From a virus, in IMG/VR virus record IMGVR_UViG_3300013104_000073, positions 1 through 23,553 of that record: 23,553 nt of DNA. The stretch is one strand, 5' to 3'. The position numbers and the translations under genes are program-made. Below the pieces are notes generated by a model. The model was not told where the DNA came from. It was given only the letters and a program-made list of their open reading frames with translations, and did not search any database. Positions 13,729-21,851 of the stretch are shown here, one piece after another (positions within the stretch are counted from its first letter, which is position 1; every line of letters begins with the position of its first letter).

Positions 13729-13922
13729 AAGAAGCATCCGAAAAAGTTGATATATCGAGTATCGGCTTTTTGGCAAGTATGCTGAGTTATTACCGACCTG
13801 GTCTTGATGTTTCTACACTCACCGAACAAGAATTTATAATTGAAATTGCTCACCTGATAGTGATAAGGAGAATGGAACAGCAGGATCAGGTTAATAAAGC
13901 TTTAAAGGGTATTTTAAAATGA
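13722..13922 (+). CDS. Tail assembly chaperone -1 frame extension (GT-like)
   Basis: The -1 frame is open from 13704 to the TGA at 13920-13922, which overlaps the tape measure ATG (ATGA). At CTA AAA AGA TAA a -1 slip of the AAA codon re-pairs as AAA and continues AAG ATA AAA, giving a 204-aa product (138 plus 66 residues). The extension, ISSIGFLASMLSYYRPGLDV...IRRMEQQDQVNKALKG, is helical and protein-like. A weak hairpin (CCGAAAA with TTTTTGG) follows. An independent start at ATG 13780 (46 aa) is possible but less likely. Confidence 0.6.
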   Translation, partial: KIKEASEKVDISSIGFLASMLSYYRPGLDVSTLTEQEFIIEIAHLIVIRRMEQQDQVNKALKGILK

Positions 13923-15688
13923 ATAAAGAGACGCTCGAATTTTTTGTGAAAATGAGAGACCTGGTAACAGGCCCTCTCATGAAGATTGCGAAAGCAGTTA
14001 AAGAAAGCGATAGCGTAGCGAAAACATATAAAAATACATTGGGTTCTCTTTATGACCGGGTAAATGATTTGAAGAAATTCCGGATGGATGACGCTTTTGG
14101 GAAGAAACAAATAATGGCCGCTACGGCTGAAATAAAAAAATATGAAAAACAAATAGACCGATTAGAAGGAAGATCTTCTACGAGTAATTTATTTGGCTGG
14201 AAAAATATAAGAAGCCTTGCAATGGCCGCAGGAATTACTTTCGGCGCATCGCAGGCATTTGGGTTTGCTAAAGATTCTATTAATTCTGCGATGAATTTTG
14301 AAGCAACTAAAAAGAGCTTCCAGGTACTTACGGGAAGTGATTCAATTGGAAGTGATCTTTCTGAAAAACTCCGCGATCTTAAAACTAATACTATTCTGGG
14401 CCCTTCTGTGTATAAGAATGCACAGAGGATGCTTTCATTCGGTATTTCATCTGATAAAATTATTCCGGATTTAAAAATGCTTGGTGATATAAGCATGGGC
14501 GATGCCACTAAACTCGGAAGGCTAACACTTGCTTTTAGTGAAATGGAATCGCAGGGTAACCTGAATGGAAGGAGACTGCTTCAGATGGTCAATGTTGGTT
14601 TCAATCCATTGGAAGAAATAAGCAAGAAAACAGGTAAGAGCATTGCGGAACTGGATAAGATGATGAGAAAAGGAGCGATAAGTGCAAGTATGGTGGAAGA
14701 TGCCATAAAGGATGCAACGGGAACCGGAGGAAGGTTCAATAACATGATGAACAAGATGGGAGAAACTACGTGGGGTAAAATGAAAAGATTTGAAGGAGCA
14801 TGGGCCAACTTAAAAATTACCATTGGGGAAAAACTTTTGCCAGTGGCTACCCGTTTTTTAGAATGGGCTCAGCAGGCAGTGAGATGGATTGATAAAAACA
14901 TTGATTCAATAATAAGTTGGGGAAAAGCGATTGGGGGAACTATAGTTGTTTTCAAAGCCCTGACTTTTGGTTTAGAATCTTACAGAGGTTTAATGGCAGG
15001 ATTGGGGATAGCAGAGAATGCTGCAGCAGAAGGTTCGGGAATATTCACCTCAGCATTGAAAGGGCAAATATTTCAAATCGGATTATTAGCTGCTGCCATT
15101 ACCTCAGTTATAACATTATATAATTATTTAGGTGGTGCAATGGATAGGGCACAAGGCAATGCAAATGAATTTAATCAAACGGCCTATGATGCAGAAAAAA
15201 GGCAGCTTTCCAATATTCTTGGTACTTACTCAGGAAAGAATGCAGATAAAAAGAAAAATCTTTTGTTAAGCCAAGCGGCAGAACGGCTTAATAATTATAT
15301 TAATCAAACTCAACAAGAATTTGATATTTTAAAAGCAAAAGAAATTAAAGAAGGTGTTGGTGGAAAAGCTTTTGAAAACATTTATCATTCTTTGCAATTG
15401 TCAGGAACACAACTTTCATTGTATAAAAGTCAATTAAAGGCAGTGACCGATTTGCAAAATGTAAATCCCACGCAAAATCCAAAATCAAAAGGAGATGGGC
15501 AAGAAAACCCGATTGCAGCCGATGTTACAGGAGGTGGCCCACGTGTGATAAATATTAATGGTGTAAAGTTTACTGACAAAATAGAATTTCATGTCGCTAA
15601 TATGATAGAAGGAACTGCAGAAGCAGAGCGTAAACTTCAAGATATGTTTTTGAGAATATTAAATAGCGGCGCATACGTACAGGGATGA
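13919..15688 (+). CDS. Tape measure protein
   Basis: The 589-aa product fixes tail length and is threaded through the tail tube. The N-terminal ~90 residues are coiled coil (KIAKAVKESDSVAKTYKNTL, AATAEIKKYEKQIDRL). Residues ~115-290 have the tape-measure domain: AMNFEATKKSFQVLTGS, GPSVYKNAQRMLSFGIS, NLNGRRLLQMVNVGFNPL, TGGRFNNMMNKMGETTWG. Hydrophobic segments lie near residues 335-365 (GTIVVFKALTF...) and 385-405 (IGLLAAAITSVITLYNYL). At about 1.5 A per residue it predicts a tail near 90 nm. Its ATG overlaps the chaperone GT stop, and its stop overlaps the next small gene. Confidence 0.88.
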   Translation: MNKETLEFFVKMRDLVTGPLMKIAKAVKESDSVAKTYKNTLGSLYDRVNDLKKFRMDDAFGKKQIMAATAEIKKYEKQIDRLEGRSSTSNLFGWKNIRSLAMAAGITFGASQAFGFAKDSINSAMNFEATKKSFQVLTGSDSIGSDLSEKLRDLKTNTILGPSVYKNAQRMLSFGISSDKIIPDLKMLGDISMGDATKLGRLTLAFSEMESQGNLNGRRLLQMVNVGFNPLEEISKKTGKSIAELDKMMRKGAISASMVEDAIKDATGTGGRFNNMMNKMGETTWGKMKRFEGAWANLKITIGEKLLPVATRFLEWAQQAVRWIDKNIDSIISWGKAIGGTIVVFKALTFGLESYRGLMAGLGIAENAAAEGSGIFTSALKGQIFQIGLLAAAITSVITLYNYLGGAMDRAQGNANEFNQTAYDAEKRQLSNILGTYSGKNADKKKNLLLSQAAERLNNYINQTQQEFDILKAKEIKEGVGGKAFENIYHSLQLSGTQLSLYKSQLKAVTDLQNVNPTQNPKSKGDGQENPIAADVTGGGPRVININGVKFTDKIEFHVANMIEGTAEAERKLQDMFLRILNSGAYVQG

Positions 15689-15837
15689 AAATTCTTTTAA
15701 TGATAAAAATACTTTTTGTGTGTATGATTTTATCGGATGGGTTCATTTATAAAAATTTTCCACAGGAAGGACATCGGGTTGTGAAGATGTATTGGAACTG
15801 CAAAAAAAATAAATATGGCATTACCGTTACCAGGTGA
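15685..15837 (+). CDS. Small overlapping protein with hydrophobic leader, 50 aa
   Basis: ATG overlaps the tape measure stop (ATGA) and the frame ends 23 bp inside the next gene, so it spans the otherwise empty 126-bp gap. The product starts MKILLMIKILFVCMILSDG, a signal- or anchor-like segment, then a short basic tail (YKNFPQEGHRVVKMYWNCKKN). Coupling on both sides argues for translation. The alternative is that the gap is leader sequence for the DUF6046-like gene. No family recognised. Confidence 0.4.
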   Translation: MKILLMIKILFVCMILSDGFIYKNFPQEGHRVVKMYWNCKKNKYGITVTR

Positions 15838-16459
15838 AATAATTGATTTAGGGAAACTTTTCCAAAGGGTATTTGGAGGAAAACCTTATGTGATTAATAA
15901 AAATGGCGATGTGACTGATGCGCCTGGAGAGCTTTATCAAATTCCCGCCAACAGCCTTGTTATAAAAAACGGTCAACAGCTTACGCCAAAAGGATCATTA
16001 GTTGCTGAAAAATATAAAGGAGTTGAAATATGGTTGCCTACTTATTTAAGCGCTAATGGAGTTACTGTTTTTCTCCCTTACAGCATTATAAAAATAACCG
16101 GCAAAAAAACAATTATAAGAACTCCGCTGGTGGAAAGAATGGGAACGGTAAAAGAACAATACAATATTGATGATTATTCAATAATAATAAAGGGATTTTT
16201 AATTTCTGATGATAGAACTTTTCCGGAGGATGATTTAAAGACTTTGAAAATACTTTATGAAACACAGACGGCAGTAACAATAGATAACGCGTTGACTAAT
16301 ATTTTTCTTGCAAACCCTGCATTAGATCAATTTGAACAAAGAAGGGTAGTGATAACAAGTTTAGACATTCCCGAAGTGCAGGGCGGCAGAAAGAATGTGA
16401 GGCCTTTTGTAATGGAGATGGAAAGCGACAGTGTGTTCACCCTTGAACTGAATAACTGA
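15815..16459 (+). CDS. DUF6046-like baseplate-associated protein
   Basis: The 214-aa product follows the tape measure region and precedes the hub, the place of proteins joining tube to baseplate (lambda gpL/Mu gp43-like position). Segments include YKGVEIWLPTYLSANG, IKITGKKTIIRTPLVERMGTVKEQ, DDYSIIIKGFLI, ALTNIFLANPALDQFEQRRVVITSLDIPE and RPFVMEMESDSVF. This is the DUF6046 pattern of Bacteroidota phages, with the conserved IKG(F/I)L, (I)NxLLxxxxI, VVI and SD elements. Start ATG 15815 overlaps the preceding small frame. Function is by position. Confidence 0.65.
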   Translation: MALPLPGEIIDLGKLFQRVFGGKPYVINKNGDVTDAPGELYQIPANSLVIKNGQQLTPKGSLVAEKYKGVEIWLPTYLSANGVTVFLPYSIIKITGKKTIIRTPLVERMGTVKEQYNIDDYSIIIKGFLISDDRTFPEDDLKTLKILYETQTAVTIDNALTNIFLANPALDQFEQRRVVITSLDIPEVQGGRKNVRPFVMEMESDSVFTLELNN

Positions 16460-17454
16460 TGGCTTTCATAATGACAGCGAATGTAACTATCGGTGATTTC
16501 AAACCGGTAAAACCAAGTTCTTTGAAATGGCGACGTTCAATAGATAATTACAGCGACAGTGCATTAATTGTAATACCTGCAATATGCCGATTAAAAAGTA
16601 CGGGGCAGCCTTATCAATATGTGGAGACGGCTCAACAATTTACTGAAGGCATGAAGGTGCAAATAGATGCAGGATATGATGGGAATAACATTACGAGATT
16701 TAAAGGATTTGTAAAGAGGATCAATTTTACTATTCCTCTCGAAATAGAATGTGAAGGTTATTCATATCAACTCAGGAAGAAATTGGACATATCAAAATCA
16801 TGGCCTGCAGGTACGAAACTTAAAGATATTTTGGCCTTTTTAGTAGGAGGAACTGATATAAAATTGAGTGATGCGATTCCTGATATAACCGTGGAGAGTG
16901 CAGTTACTTTAAGCCACGCAAATGGCACACAAGCACTCGATATGATTAAGGAAAAAATGTTGCAGACAATTTATTTTACTGATGATATTCTTTATGTGGG
17001 GCTGAGGGAAACAAAACCTATAGGAGATGTGAAATTTCAATTGGGATGGAATGTTGTAAAAGATAATGGTTTAAAGTTTAATACTGATAGAGAGTTTTCT
17101 GATGTGAAAATTGTGTTGAGAAGCCGAAATAAAGATGGAACATTCAGAGCAGCAATTCACGATTCTAAATTTACGTCAACAAAGGTTAAACAAATAAGAG
17201 TTCAGCTAACGCAGGATTATATGGATAAAATGGCTGCTGATTATAAAAAGACATTAGTAAATGTTGGCTATGAAGGAATGATAACTGCTTTTCTGATTCC
17301 TTACAGTGAACCCGGAATGAGTGCTTCGTTGAAAAGCAAAAGGTACCCGGAAAGAAATGGAAGTTATTTTATTGAAGCCGTTGATGGAGAATTTTCGCCA
17401 CATGCAGGCGGAAGGCAGCATATTAAAATTGGTAATCTACTGAGTAATGGATAA
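16459..17454 (+). CDS. Baseplate hub protein (gpD/gp44-like)
   Basis: The 331-aa product shares one base with the preceding stop (TGATG). It has the layout of late-control D/Mu gp44 hubs. A beta domain has WRRSIDNYSDSALIVIPA, EGMKVQIDAGYDGN and RFKGFVKRINFTIPLEIECEGYSY. A middle domain has LKDILAFLVGGTDI, SHANGTQALDMIKEKMLQTIYF and LYVGL. A last beta domain ends YFIEAVDGEFSPHAGGRQHIKIG. The hub connects tube, spike and baseplate. The GT-Q-A-L-D-x-I and E-C-x-x-Y/W motifs fit. No lysozyme domain. Confidence 0.75.
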   Translation: MAFIMTANVTIGDFKPVKPSSLKWRRSIDNYSDSALIVIPAICRLKSTGQPYQYVETAQQFTEGMKVQIDAGYDGNNITRFKGFVKRINFTIPLEIECEGYSYQLRKKLDISKSWPAGTKLKDILAFLVGGTDIKLSDAIPDITVESAVTLSHANGTQALDMIKEKMLQTIYFTDDILYVGLRETKPIGDVKFQLGWNVVKDNGLKFNTDREFSDVKIVLRSRNKDGTFRAAIHDSKFTSTKVKQIRVQLTQDYMDKMAADYKKTLVNVGYEGMITAFLIPYSEPGMSASLKSKRYPERNGSYFIEAVDGEFSPHAGGRQHIKIGNLLSNG

Positions 17455-17944
17455 GGAAGAACAAATAAGAGAAGCAATAAGAAGATTAGGAAGTGAGGTA
17501 GGCCCCATGCATACATTACTTGCGCAAGTAGAGAGCGTGGATGAAGCTGCACTTACCTGCACCCTGATAGATGATGATGTAGAAATATTTGATGTAAGGT
17601 TATCGCCGGTATTGAATGGCAATCAATCGGTGATCATCTTTCCGAAAATAAACAGTTGGGTAATTGCTGTACGAATAGAACATGATGAGGATTGGATGAT
17701 AATGGCGGCCGATGAGATTGAAAAATATCGCATTACTATCGGAACACAGATAATTGAAATGGATGGAACGCAGGTGATGATAAAAAATAATAATGATGAT
17801 TTGAAAACTTTGATGAATGATTTATTAAATGCAATTATAAACATGAAGTTCACCACAAATACCGGAGTAACTATTGAATTGATTAATGCTCCTGATTTTG
17901 CGAACATTCAAACGAGGTTTAATGCATTTTTAAAAAGTAATTAA
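17447..17944 (+). CDS. Baseplate spike-type protein (gpV/gp45-like OB fold)
   Basis: The 165-aa product overlaps the hub gene by 8 bp. After a short helix (EEQIREAIRRLG) it has an OB-fold-like set of strands: HTLLAQVESVDEAALTCTLIDDDVEIFDVRLSP, QSVIIFPKINSWVIAVRIEHDEDWMIMAADEIEKYRI and QIIEMDGTQVMIKN. The P-x-x-x-S-x-V motif is the mark of baseplate assembly V/Mu gp45-like proteins. The spike helix is short and the C-terminus (LMNDLLNAIINMKF) is helical. It would form the trimeric membrane-piercing tip or its adaptor. Confidence 0.65.
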   Translation: MDKEEQIREAIRRLGSEVGPMHTLLAQVESVDEAALTCTLIDDDVEIFDVRLSPVLNGNQSVIIFPKINSWVIAVRIEHDEDWMIMAADEIEKYRITIGTQIIEMDGTQVMIKNNNDDLKTLMNDLLNAIINMKFTTNTGVTIELINAPDFANIQTRFNAFLKSN

Positions 17945-18166
17945 ATGGCACTTGATAAAGCAACATTAAAAGCATCCATAGAATCTGCGTTTGATTTTGA
18001 AGCTACGCAAATTGATAGCCCGGATGCCAGCAGAAGCAGGATAGCACAAGCCCTTGCTGATGCGATAGAAATTTATGTGAAAGGAGGAGATGGCATCTAC
18101 CAGGGAGGAATGACGGCAGGCGCTAATAATGTAATAGCTGTAGGAGTGCCAATAAAAATTGAATGA
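17945..18166 (+). CDS. Small tail/baseplate operon protein, 73 aa
   Basis: The start directly follows the preceding stop (TAAATGG). The protein has a helix (DKATLKASIESAFDFEA), then RIAQALADAIEIYVKGGDGIYQGG and a beta hairpin (NNVIAVGVPIKIE). The ALADAI-x-x-Y-V segment recurs in small proteins of phage neck and tail operons. Its stop overlaps the next start. Structural role likely from position, exact function unknown. Confidence 0.6.
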   Translation: MALDKATLKASIESAFDFEATQIDSPDASRSRIAQALADAIEIYVKGGDGIYQGGMTAGANNVIAVGVPIKIE

Positions 18167-18453
18167 TGAACGACATTTTAAAAGATACTGACGGCGACCT
18201 TTTAATATCGAACAATGATATTGTGGTTGGATACAGCGATCAACAGCATAGAGAAGATTTGCTTATGGTGGAAAAAGGAGCGATAAAGCAATTCCCGGGC
18301 GTAGGTGTTGGAGTTTTTAAATTTTTGGAAAGCGAAGACGGGGCTGGACTTTTAAAAGAAATATCGCTGCAGTTTTCGGCCGATGGAATGGATGTACAAC
18401 AAGTGGGGCTTGATAATAATGGTAACATAACTGTAATAGCTCCATATAAATGA
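18163..18453 (+). CDS. Baseplate wedge protein, gp25/gpW-like
   Basis: The 96-aa product has DGDLLISNNDIVVGYSDQQHREDLLMVEKGAIKQFPGVGVG, then LLKEISLQFSADGMDVQQV and NGNITVIAPY. This matches the small T4 gp25/P2 gpW-type wedge of Bacteroidota phages: a nucleating QxxxxLLxxxKG segment, a P-x-x-G-V-G turn and two C-terminal strands. gp25 sits in the wedge and starts sheath assembly. Either of two adjacent ATGs (18163 or 18166) could start it. It overlaps genes on both sides by 4 bp. No lysozyme catalytic residues are evident. Confidence 0.65.
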   Translation: MMNDILKDTDGDLLISNNDIVVGYSDQQHREDLLMVEKGAIKQFPGVGVGVFKFLESEDGAGLLKEISLQFSADGMDVQQVGLDNNGNITVIAPYK

Positions 18454-18743
18454 AAACTGTAACCATATTAGAAGGCCAGACGGTGACTGATATTGCATTG
18501 CAGGAGCTTGGTGATGCAGAAAGAAGCATGGAAATAGCAGTGATGAATAATATAAGCATTACAGATGATTTGATTGCCGGTAGTTTTATTAATGTTCCGG
18601 ATTATGATGCCTCAAAACAAAATTACGTGCAGTTGTTTGCTAATAGCGCAAATAAACCTGCATCAGCAGATTCATTCGATGAAAATGGATTATTAACAGG
18701 GATAGGCTATTGGTATTTGGAAAACGATTTTATAATTCAATAA
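18450..18743 (+). CDS. LysM-domain tail/baseplate protein (gpX-like)
   Basis: The 97-aa product is mostly one LysM module: VTILEGQTVTDIALQELGDAERSMEIAVMNNISITDDLIAGSFINVPDY, residues 3-52. The GQ-x-x-x-D-I-A, I-A-x-x-N and L-x-x-G motifs match LysM. Similar small LysM proteins join tube and hub in contractile tails (P2 gpX). It has a short acidic tail (DSFDENGLLTGIGYWYLEND). Start overlaps the preceding stop (ATGA). Confidence in the LysM call is high, in the precise role moderate. Confidence 0.75.
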   Translation: MKTVTILEGQTVTDIALQELGDAERSMEIAVMNNISITDDLIAGSFINVPDYDASKQNYVQLFANSANKPASADSFDENGLLTGIGYWYLENDFIIQ

Positions 18744-18758
18744 TTCGGCAAGCTCATT

Positions 18759-19616
18759 ATGGCAAGAAGCATACAAACAATTTATGATTCGATGGTAGCG
18801 GAGGGAATAAGACAAGCTACTGATGCTAATCTACCCACAGTAATTGATTCATTTAATAATACAAGCAGTGTGGCCATTTGGAAAATATATTTCTGGACGG
18901 TGGCTTTTTGTATTAATGCTATTGAAACAATTTTTGATGCTTTCCGGGGAGAGATAGATAATACCATTGCTACTGAAAAGCCTCACAGTGCAAGATGGTA
19001 TGCAGGAATGGCAAAGAAGTTTCAATATGGTTATAACCTCGTTGCTGAATCAGATTATTATGATAATTCCGGTTTAACAGAAGATCAGATAAATGCATCT
19101 TTAATTGTGGCTTATGCCGCGGTGGTGGAACAAGATCGCGGAATAAGAATAAAGGTGGCAAAAATTATAAACGGCGACCTTGGGCCATTGGCAGCGGATG
19201 AGCTAACCTCCTTCCAGGAATATATGGAAGAAATAAAGGATGCAGGAATTAAACTTTTAATTACAACAGCAGATGCAGATGACCTGAGTTGTGTATTGAG
19301 AATTTACTATAACCCCCTGGTGATAAATGGAACCGGCGGAAGAATAGATGGAACAGAGAATACGCCCGTGCAGGATGCTTTGAAAAGTTATTTATTGAAT
19401 CTGCCTTTCAATGGGTTGTTTGTACCACAGTTGGCAGTGGATCAACTTGAGTTAGTGGATGGAGTAGTAATAGCAAAAGATGATTCGTGGCAGGCAAAGT
19501 ACGGAGCTCTTGATTTTTCGGGTATTGATGTAGAATATAATCCAGACAGTGGCTATTTAAGAATTGATGATTCAAATTTAAACATAACGTTCATTCCTCA
19601 TGGCCCAATACAATAA
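18759..19616 (+). CDS. Baseplate J-like protein (gp47-like)
   Basis: The 285-aa product has the J-like start: MARSIQTIYDSMVAEGIRQA, then IDSFNNTSSVAIWKIYFWTVAFCINAIETIFDAF, the long helical entrance of these proteins in Bacteroidota phages. The central part has VVEQDRGIRIKVAKIINGDLGPL and DAGIKLLITTADADDLSCVLRIYYNP, followed by TPVQDALKSYLLNLPFNGLFV and KYGALDFSGIDVEYNPDSGYLRI. It forms the baseplate wedge periphery. Length is shorter than Mu gp47 but the order fits. It overlaps the next gene by 17 bp. Confidence 0.7.
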   Translation: MARSIQTIYDSMVAEGIRQATDANLPTVIDSFNNTSSVAIWKIYFWTVAFCINAIETIFDAFRGEIDNTIATEKPHSARWYAGMAKKFQYGYNLVAESDYYDNSGLTEDQINASLIVAYAAVVEQDRGIRIKVAKIINGDLGPLAADELTSFQEYMEEIKDAGIKLLITTADADDLSCVLRIYYNPLVINGTGGRIDGTENTPVQDALKSYLLNLPFNGLFVPQLAVDQLELVDGVVIAKDDSWQAKYGALDFSGIDVEYNPDSGYLRIDDSNLNITFIPHGPIQ

Positions 19617-20091
19617 TTACAATATTGATTTTTATAAGCAAGCCCGACGGGAATTGCATCAGGCAATACGTTTGCCAAAATTTATTGTATTAATAAAAGC
19701 GTTGGTTTTTCCATTAATCTATTTGTTGAATGCTTTTTTCAATTACAGGAATGCAAAAATTTATCAACTCACCATAACGCCACAGGTATGTTACCTCCAG
19801 AGGATGCTGAATGACAGTTATGATCTTATACAAAGGCGAATCCGGATTGATGATGCAGTATGGCATTTACCATTTTTCCTTTACCAGGAAGAAGAATTAA
19901 AGCCACAAGGACTTTATCAGGAAACAGAAAATAAACCTGTTTACTTATATAATGACGGCGAAGCAGGAGAATCGCCCAATGATTTTGTGGTATTAGTTCC
20001 GTCGGATATTACTTTTTCCGATGCAGAAATGCGCGGGAAGATAGACAGCTTTAAACTTTTTGGAACAACCTATACAATACAGCGAGTATGA
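19600..20091 (+). CDS. Baseplate/tail protein in gpI (gp48) position
   Basis: The 163-aa product lies where P2 gpI and Mu gp48 are encoded, between J and the fibre genes. It has a hydrophobic stretch (FIVLIKALVFPLIYLLNAFFNY, about 28-49), then IYQLTITPQVCYLQRMLNDSYDLIQRRIRIDD, a conserved segment of such proteins in Bacteroidota phages, and a beta C-terminus (DFVVLVPSDITF ... YTIQRV). The hydrophobic part is more likely a buried helix than a membrane anchor. Overlaps both neighbours (17 and 4 bp). Family by position and pattern. Confidence 0.55.
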   Translation: MAQYNNYNIDFYKQARRELHQAIRLPKFIVLIKALVFPLIYLLNAFFNYRNAKIYQLTITPQVCYLQRMLNDSYDLIQRRIRIDDAVWHLPFFLYQEEELKPQGLYQETENKPVYLYNDGEAGESPNDFVVLVPSDITFSDAEMRGKIDSFKLFGTTYTIQRV

Positions 20092-20861
20092 ATCAAAGAA
20101 TTGACTTTAGTAATCTTGGCGGTTTTCCTGCGACCCAATATATGACCGATTATATGCAGGTAAGTTATCGCGGAGCGTTTGCGGCGCTTGCATCATTGAT
20201 TGGTGACAAAGTTATAATAAGCGGATGCCAGATAGTAGGTGATCAGATAACCAATGGCTGGATAAGTGTGGCGGGAGAGCTGGTGCCTTTTGTGGGAGGG
20301 ACAGGGGATGCTACCTCGCAAATAAAAATAATAGAAACAAATGAGACAAGATTATTTTTCGACAATACTTCGAAAGCTGTTTATTTTAAAAGGCAGGCGC
20401 AGATAACTTCTCCGGGTTCATTTTTGTATAGCGATTTAAAAAATATTGGAGCGATAAGAGATATTATTCCGACAGGATTAATAAGCATGTGGAGTGGTGC
20501 AATTGCCAACATACCAAATGGCTGGGCTTTATGTGATGGAACTAACGGAACACCCAATCTTTCCGGCAAATTTATAGTTGGTTATAGTGCTGCAGATGGA
20601 GATTACAACGCAATTGGCAAGACTGGCGGAAGTAAGACGGTTACATTAATTAAAAACAACTTACCTAATGTTCCAATTGATGTGCCTATTCCAAAAGCAC
20701 AGACTTCGCAAACAGATGTGGGATATGGTAATATAGTAACTGGAAATACAGGTAATGAGCCTGTGGATGCCACTACTTTACAAACTTCTCCATTAGGTAT
20801 ATCTCAACCTTTTGATACACGTCCACCTTATTATACACTTGCTTACATCATTAAATTATAA
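20088..20861 (+). CDS. Tail collar-domain fibre protein
   Basis: The 257-aa product contains a clear phage tail collar domain: residues 128-166 read PTGLISMWSGAIANIP, NGWALCDGTNGTPNLSG, KFIVGY, followed by a glycine-rich tail ending RPPYYTLAYIIKL. The N-terminal 110 residues (TQYMTDYMQVSYRGAFAALASLIGDK...) are a baseplate attachment-type region. Collar domains end short tail fibres that contact the host surface. Start overlaps the preceding stop (ATGA). The gene belongs to the rightmost part of the tail operon, where host-range genes gather. Confidence 0.82.
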   Translation: MNQRIDFSNLGGFPATQYMTDYMQVSYRGAFAALASLIGDKVIISGCQIVGDQITNGWISVAGELVPFVGGTGDATSQIKIIETNETRLFFDNTSKAVYFKRQAQITSPGSFLYSDLKNIGAIRDIIPTGLISMWSGAIANIPNGWALCDGTNGTPNLSGKFIVGYSAADGDYNAIGKTGGSKTVTLIKNNLPNVPIDVPIPKAQTSQTDVGYGNIVTGNTGNEPVDATTLQTSPLGISQPFDTRPPYYTLAYIIKL

Positions 20862-20863
20862 CA

Positions 20864-21334
20864 ATGGCAACAAAAAGAGATACTGTAAAGCCGTGGTTCG
20901 AAACAGGAGATAAGCCATCACAAACGCAATTTTGGACATTATTTGATTATCTCTTTTTTCAAGATGATGCGATAAATACTGCCAATGTAAATGGATTGGA
21001 TGCTGCATTAACAGCGAAAGCGGACAAAAGTGCACTGGATGGATTTACGGGAGGAGAGTTGCTTACCCTGAATACAAATGGTACCTATTTATTGCCAATG
21101 GGATATTTTTTAGAAAAGCTAATTATTATTCCAACGGTTGATCAGAATATCTCCATCGGTAAAACAAATGGAGGCGATGAGATAGCGGGTGCACAGTTAT
21201 TGACGGCAAATAATGCCATTCCTTATGAGATTAACCAGGTAGCTTTTTCTGCCGATGAAACCATTTATTTCAATGGCATCAGCGCTACTACTTATATAAT
21301 TATTTTCAAAAGGAAATTAATAACAATCCCATGA
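20864..21334 (+). CDS. Tail fibre-associated protein of Bacteroidota phages
   Basis: The 156-aa product opens KPWFETGDKPSQTQFWTLFDYLFFQDDAI, a recurrent N-terminal segment in Bacteroidota phage fibres, then DALTAKADKSALDG, a coiled/trimerising bit. The rest is a small beta domain (LEKLIIIPTVDQNISIGKTNGGDEI ... TTYIIIFKRK). It starts 3 bp after the collar gene and overlaps the next by 4 bp. It likely decorates or trimerises the fibre. Function inferred from pattern. Confidence 0.6.
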   Translation: MATKRDTVKPWFETGDKPSQTQFWTLFDYLFFQDDAINTANVNGLDAALTAKADKSALDGFTGGELLTLNTNGTYLLPMGYFLEKLIIIPTVDQNISIGKTNGGDEIAGAQLLTANNAIPYEINQVAFSADETIYFNGISATTYIIIFKRKLITIP

Positions 21335-21558
21335 GCAGAGAAGAATTTGAAAGAATGAAAATAAGGATATGGGAATGGGCAGGGAGAATATTAATAGGCA
21401 TCTTAACATTTTTTGCTTACTCCATTTATAATGATGTAAAAACGCTTACAGAAAATATGCCTGTGATGCAGGAGAAGATACAAACATTAAATGAAAAAGT
21501 GGAAAGACTTGAAAACAAAGTTTTCTTTTCAATAAAAGATAAAAATTCAAACCCTTAA
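21331..21558 (+). CDS. Small TM plus coiled-coil protein of the lysis region
   Basis: The 75-aa product has a charged start (SREEFERMKIRIWEWAGR), one membrane segment (ILIGILTFFAYSIYNDV, about 20-36) and a coiled coil (QEKIQTLNEKVERLENKVFF). Proteins of this shape lie beside holins in many phages and may act as holin partners or regulators. It starts the lysis cassette: holin-like gene 3 bp later, then an unknown and the u-spanin. Its start overlaps the fibre gene stop. No specific family claimed. Confidence 0.6.
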   Translation: MSREEFERMKIRIWEWAGRILIGILTFFAYSIYNDVKTLTENMPVMQEKIQTLNEKVERLENKVFFSIKDKNSNP

Positions 21559-21560
21559 TC

Positions 21561-21827
21561 ATGTCATTCGGTACCAAACAACTTGGAAAACAAACGCCCG
21601 ATTTTATAAGACGAATTAAAGCTGCATATAATTATTTATCGTTGGCTCTTGTTGCATTCATTCCATCAATATCCCATGATTTTAGCATATCAGTGGATAA
21701 ATTAACATTGCTAATAGCCCTTGCTGGCGTGGGAATAAATTTCATTGGCGAATTTTTCGGAGTAAGTGCAGGAGAAAAATCTTCTGTGGCAGCTCCTAAT
21801 GATCAGGAGGTTCAAAACAGTAAATAA
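21561..21827 (+). CDS. Holin-like protein
   Basis: The 88-aa product has two membrane segments, YLSLALVAFIPSIS (about 25-38) and LTLLIALAGVGINFIGEFFGV (about 48-68), separated by a short polar turn. It has a basic N-terminus (KQTPDFIRRIK) and a charged C-terminus. That is the size and topology of a small two-TM (class II) holin. It sits in the lysis cassette near a u-spanin, while the lysozyme is encoded far upstream. The holin call rests on topology and context. Confidence 0.6.
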   Translation: MSFGTKQLGKQTPDFIRRIKAAYNYLSLALVAFIPSISHDFSISVDKLTLLIALAGVGINFIGEFFGVSAGEKSSVAAPNDQEVQNSK

Positions 21828-21851
21828 TTTTTAACAATAAAACGTACAACT

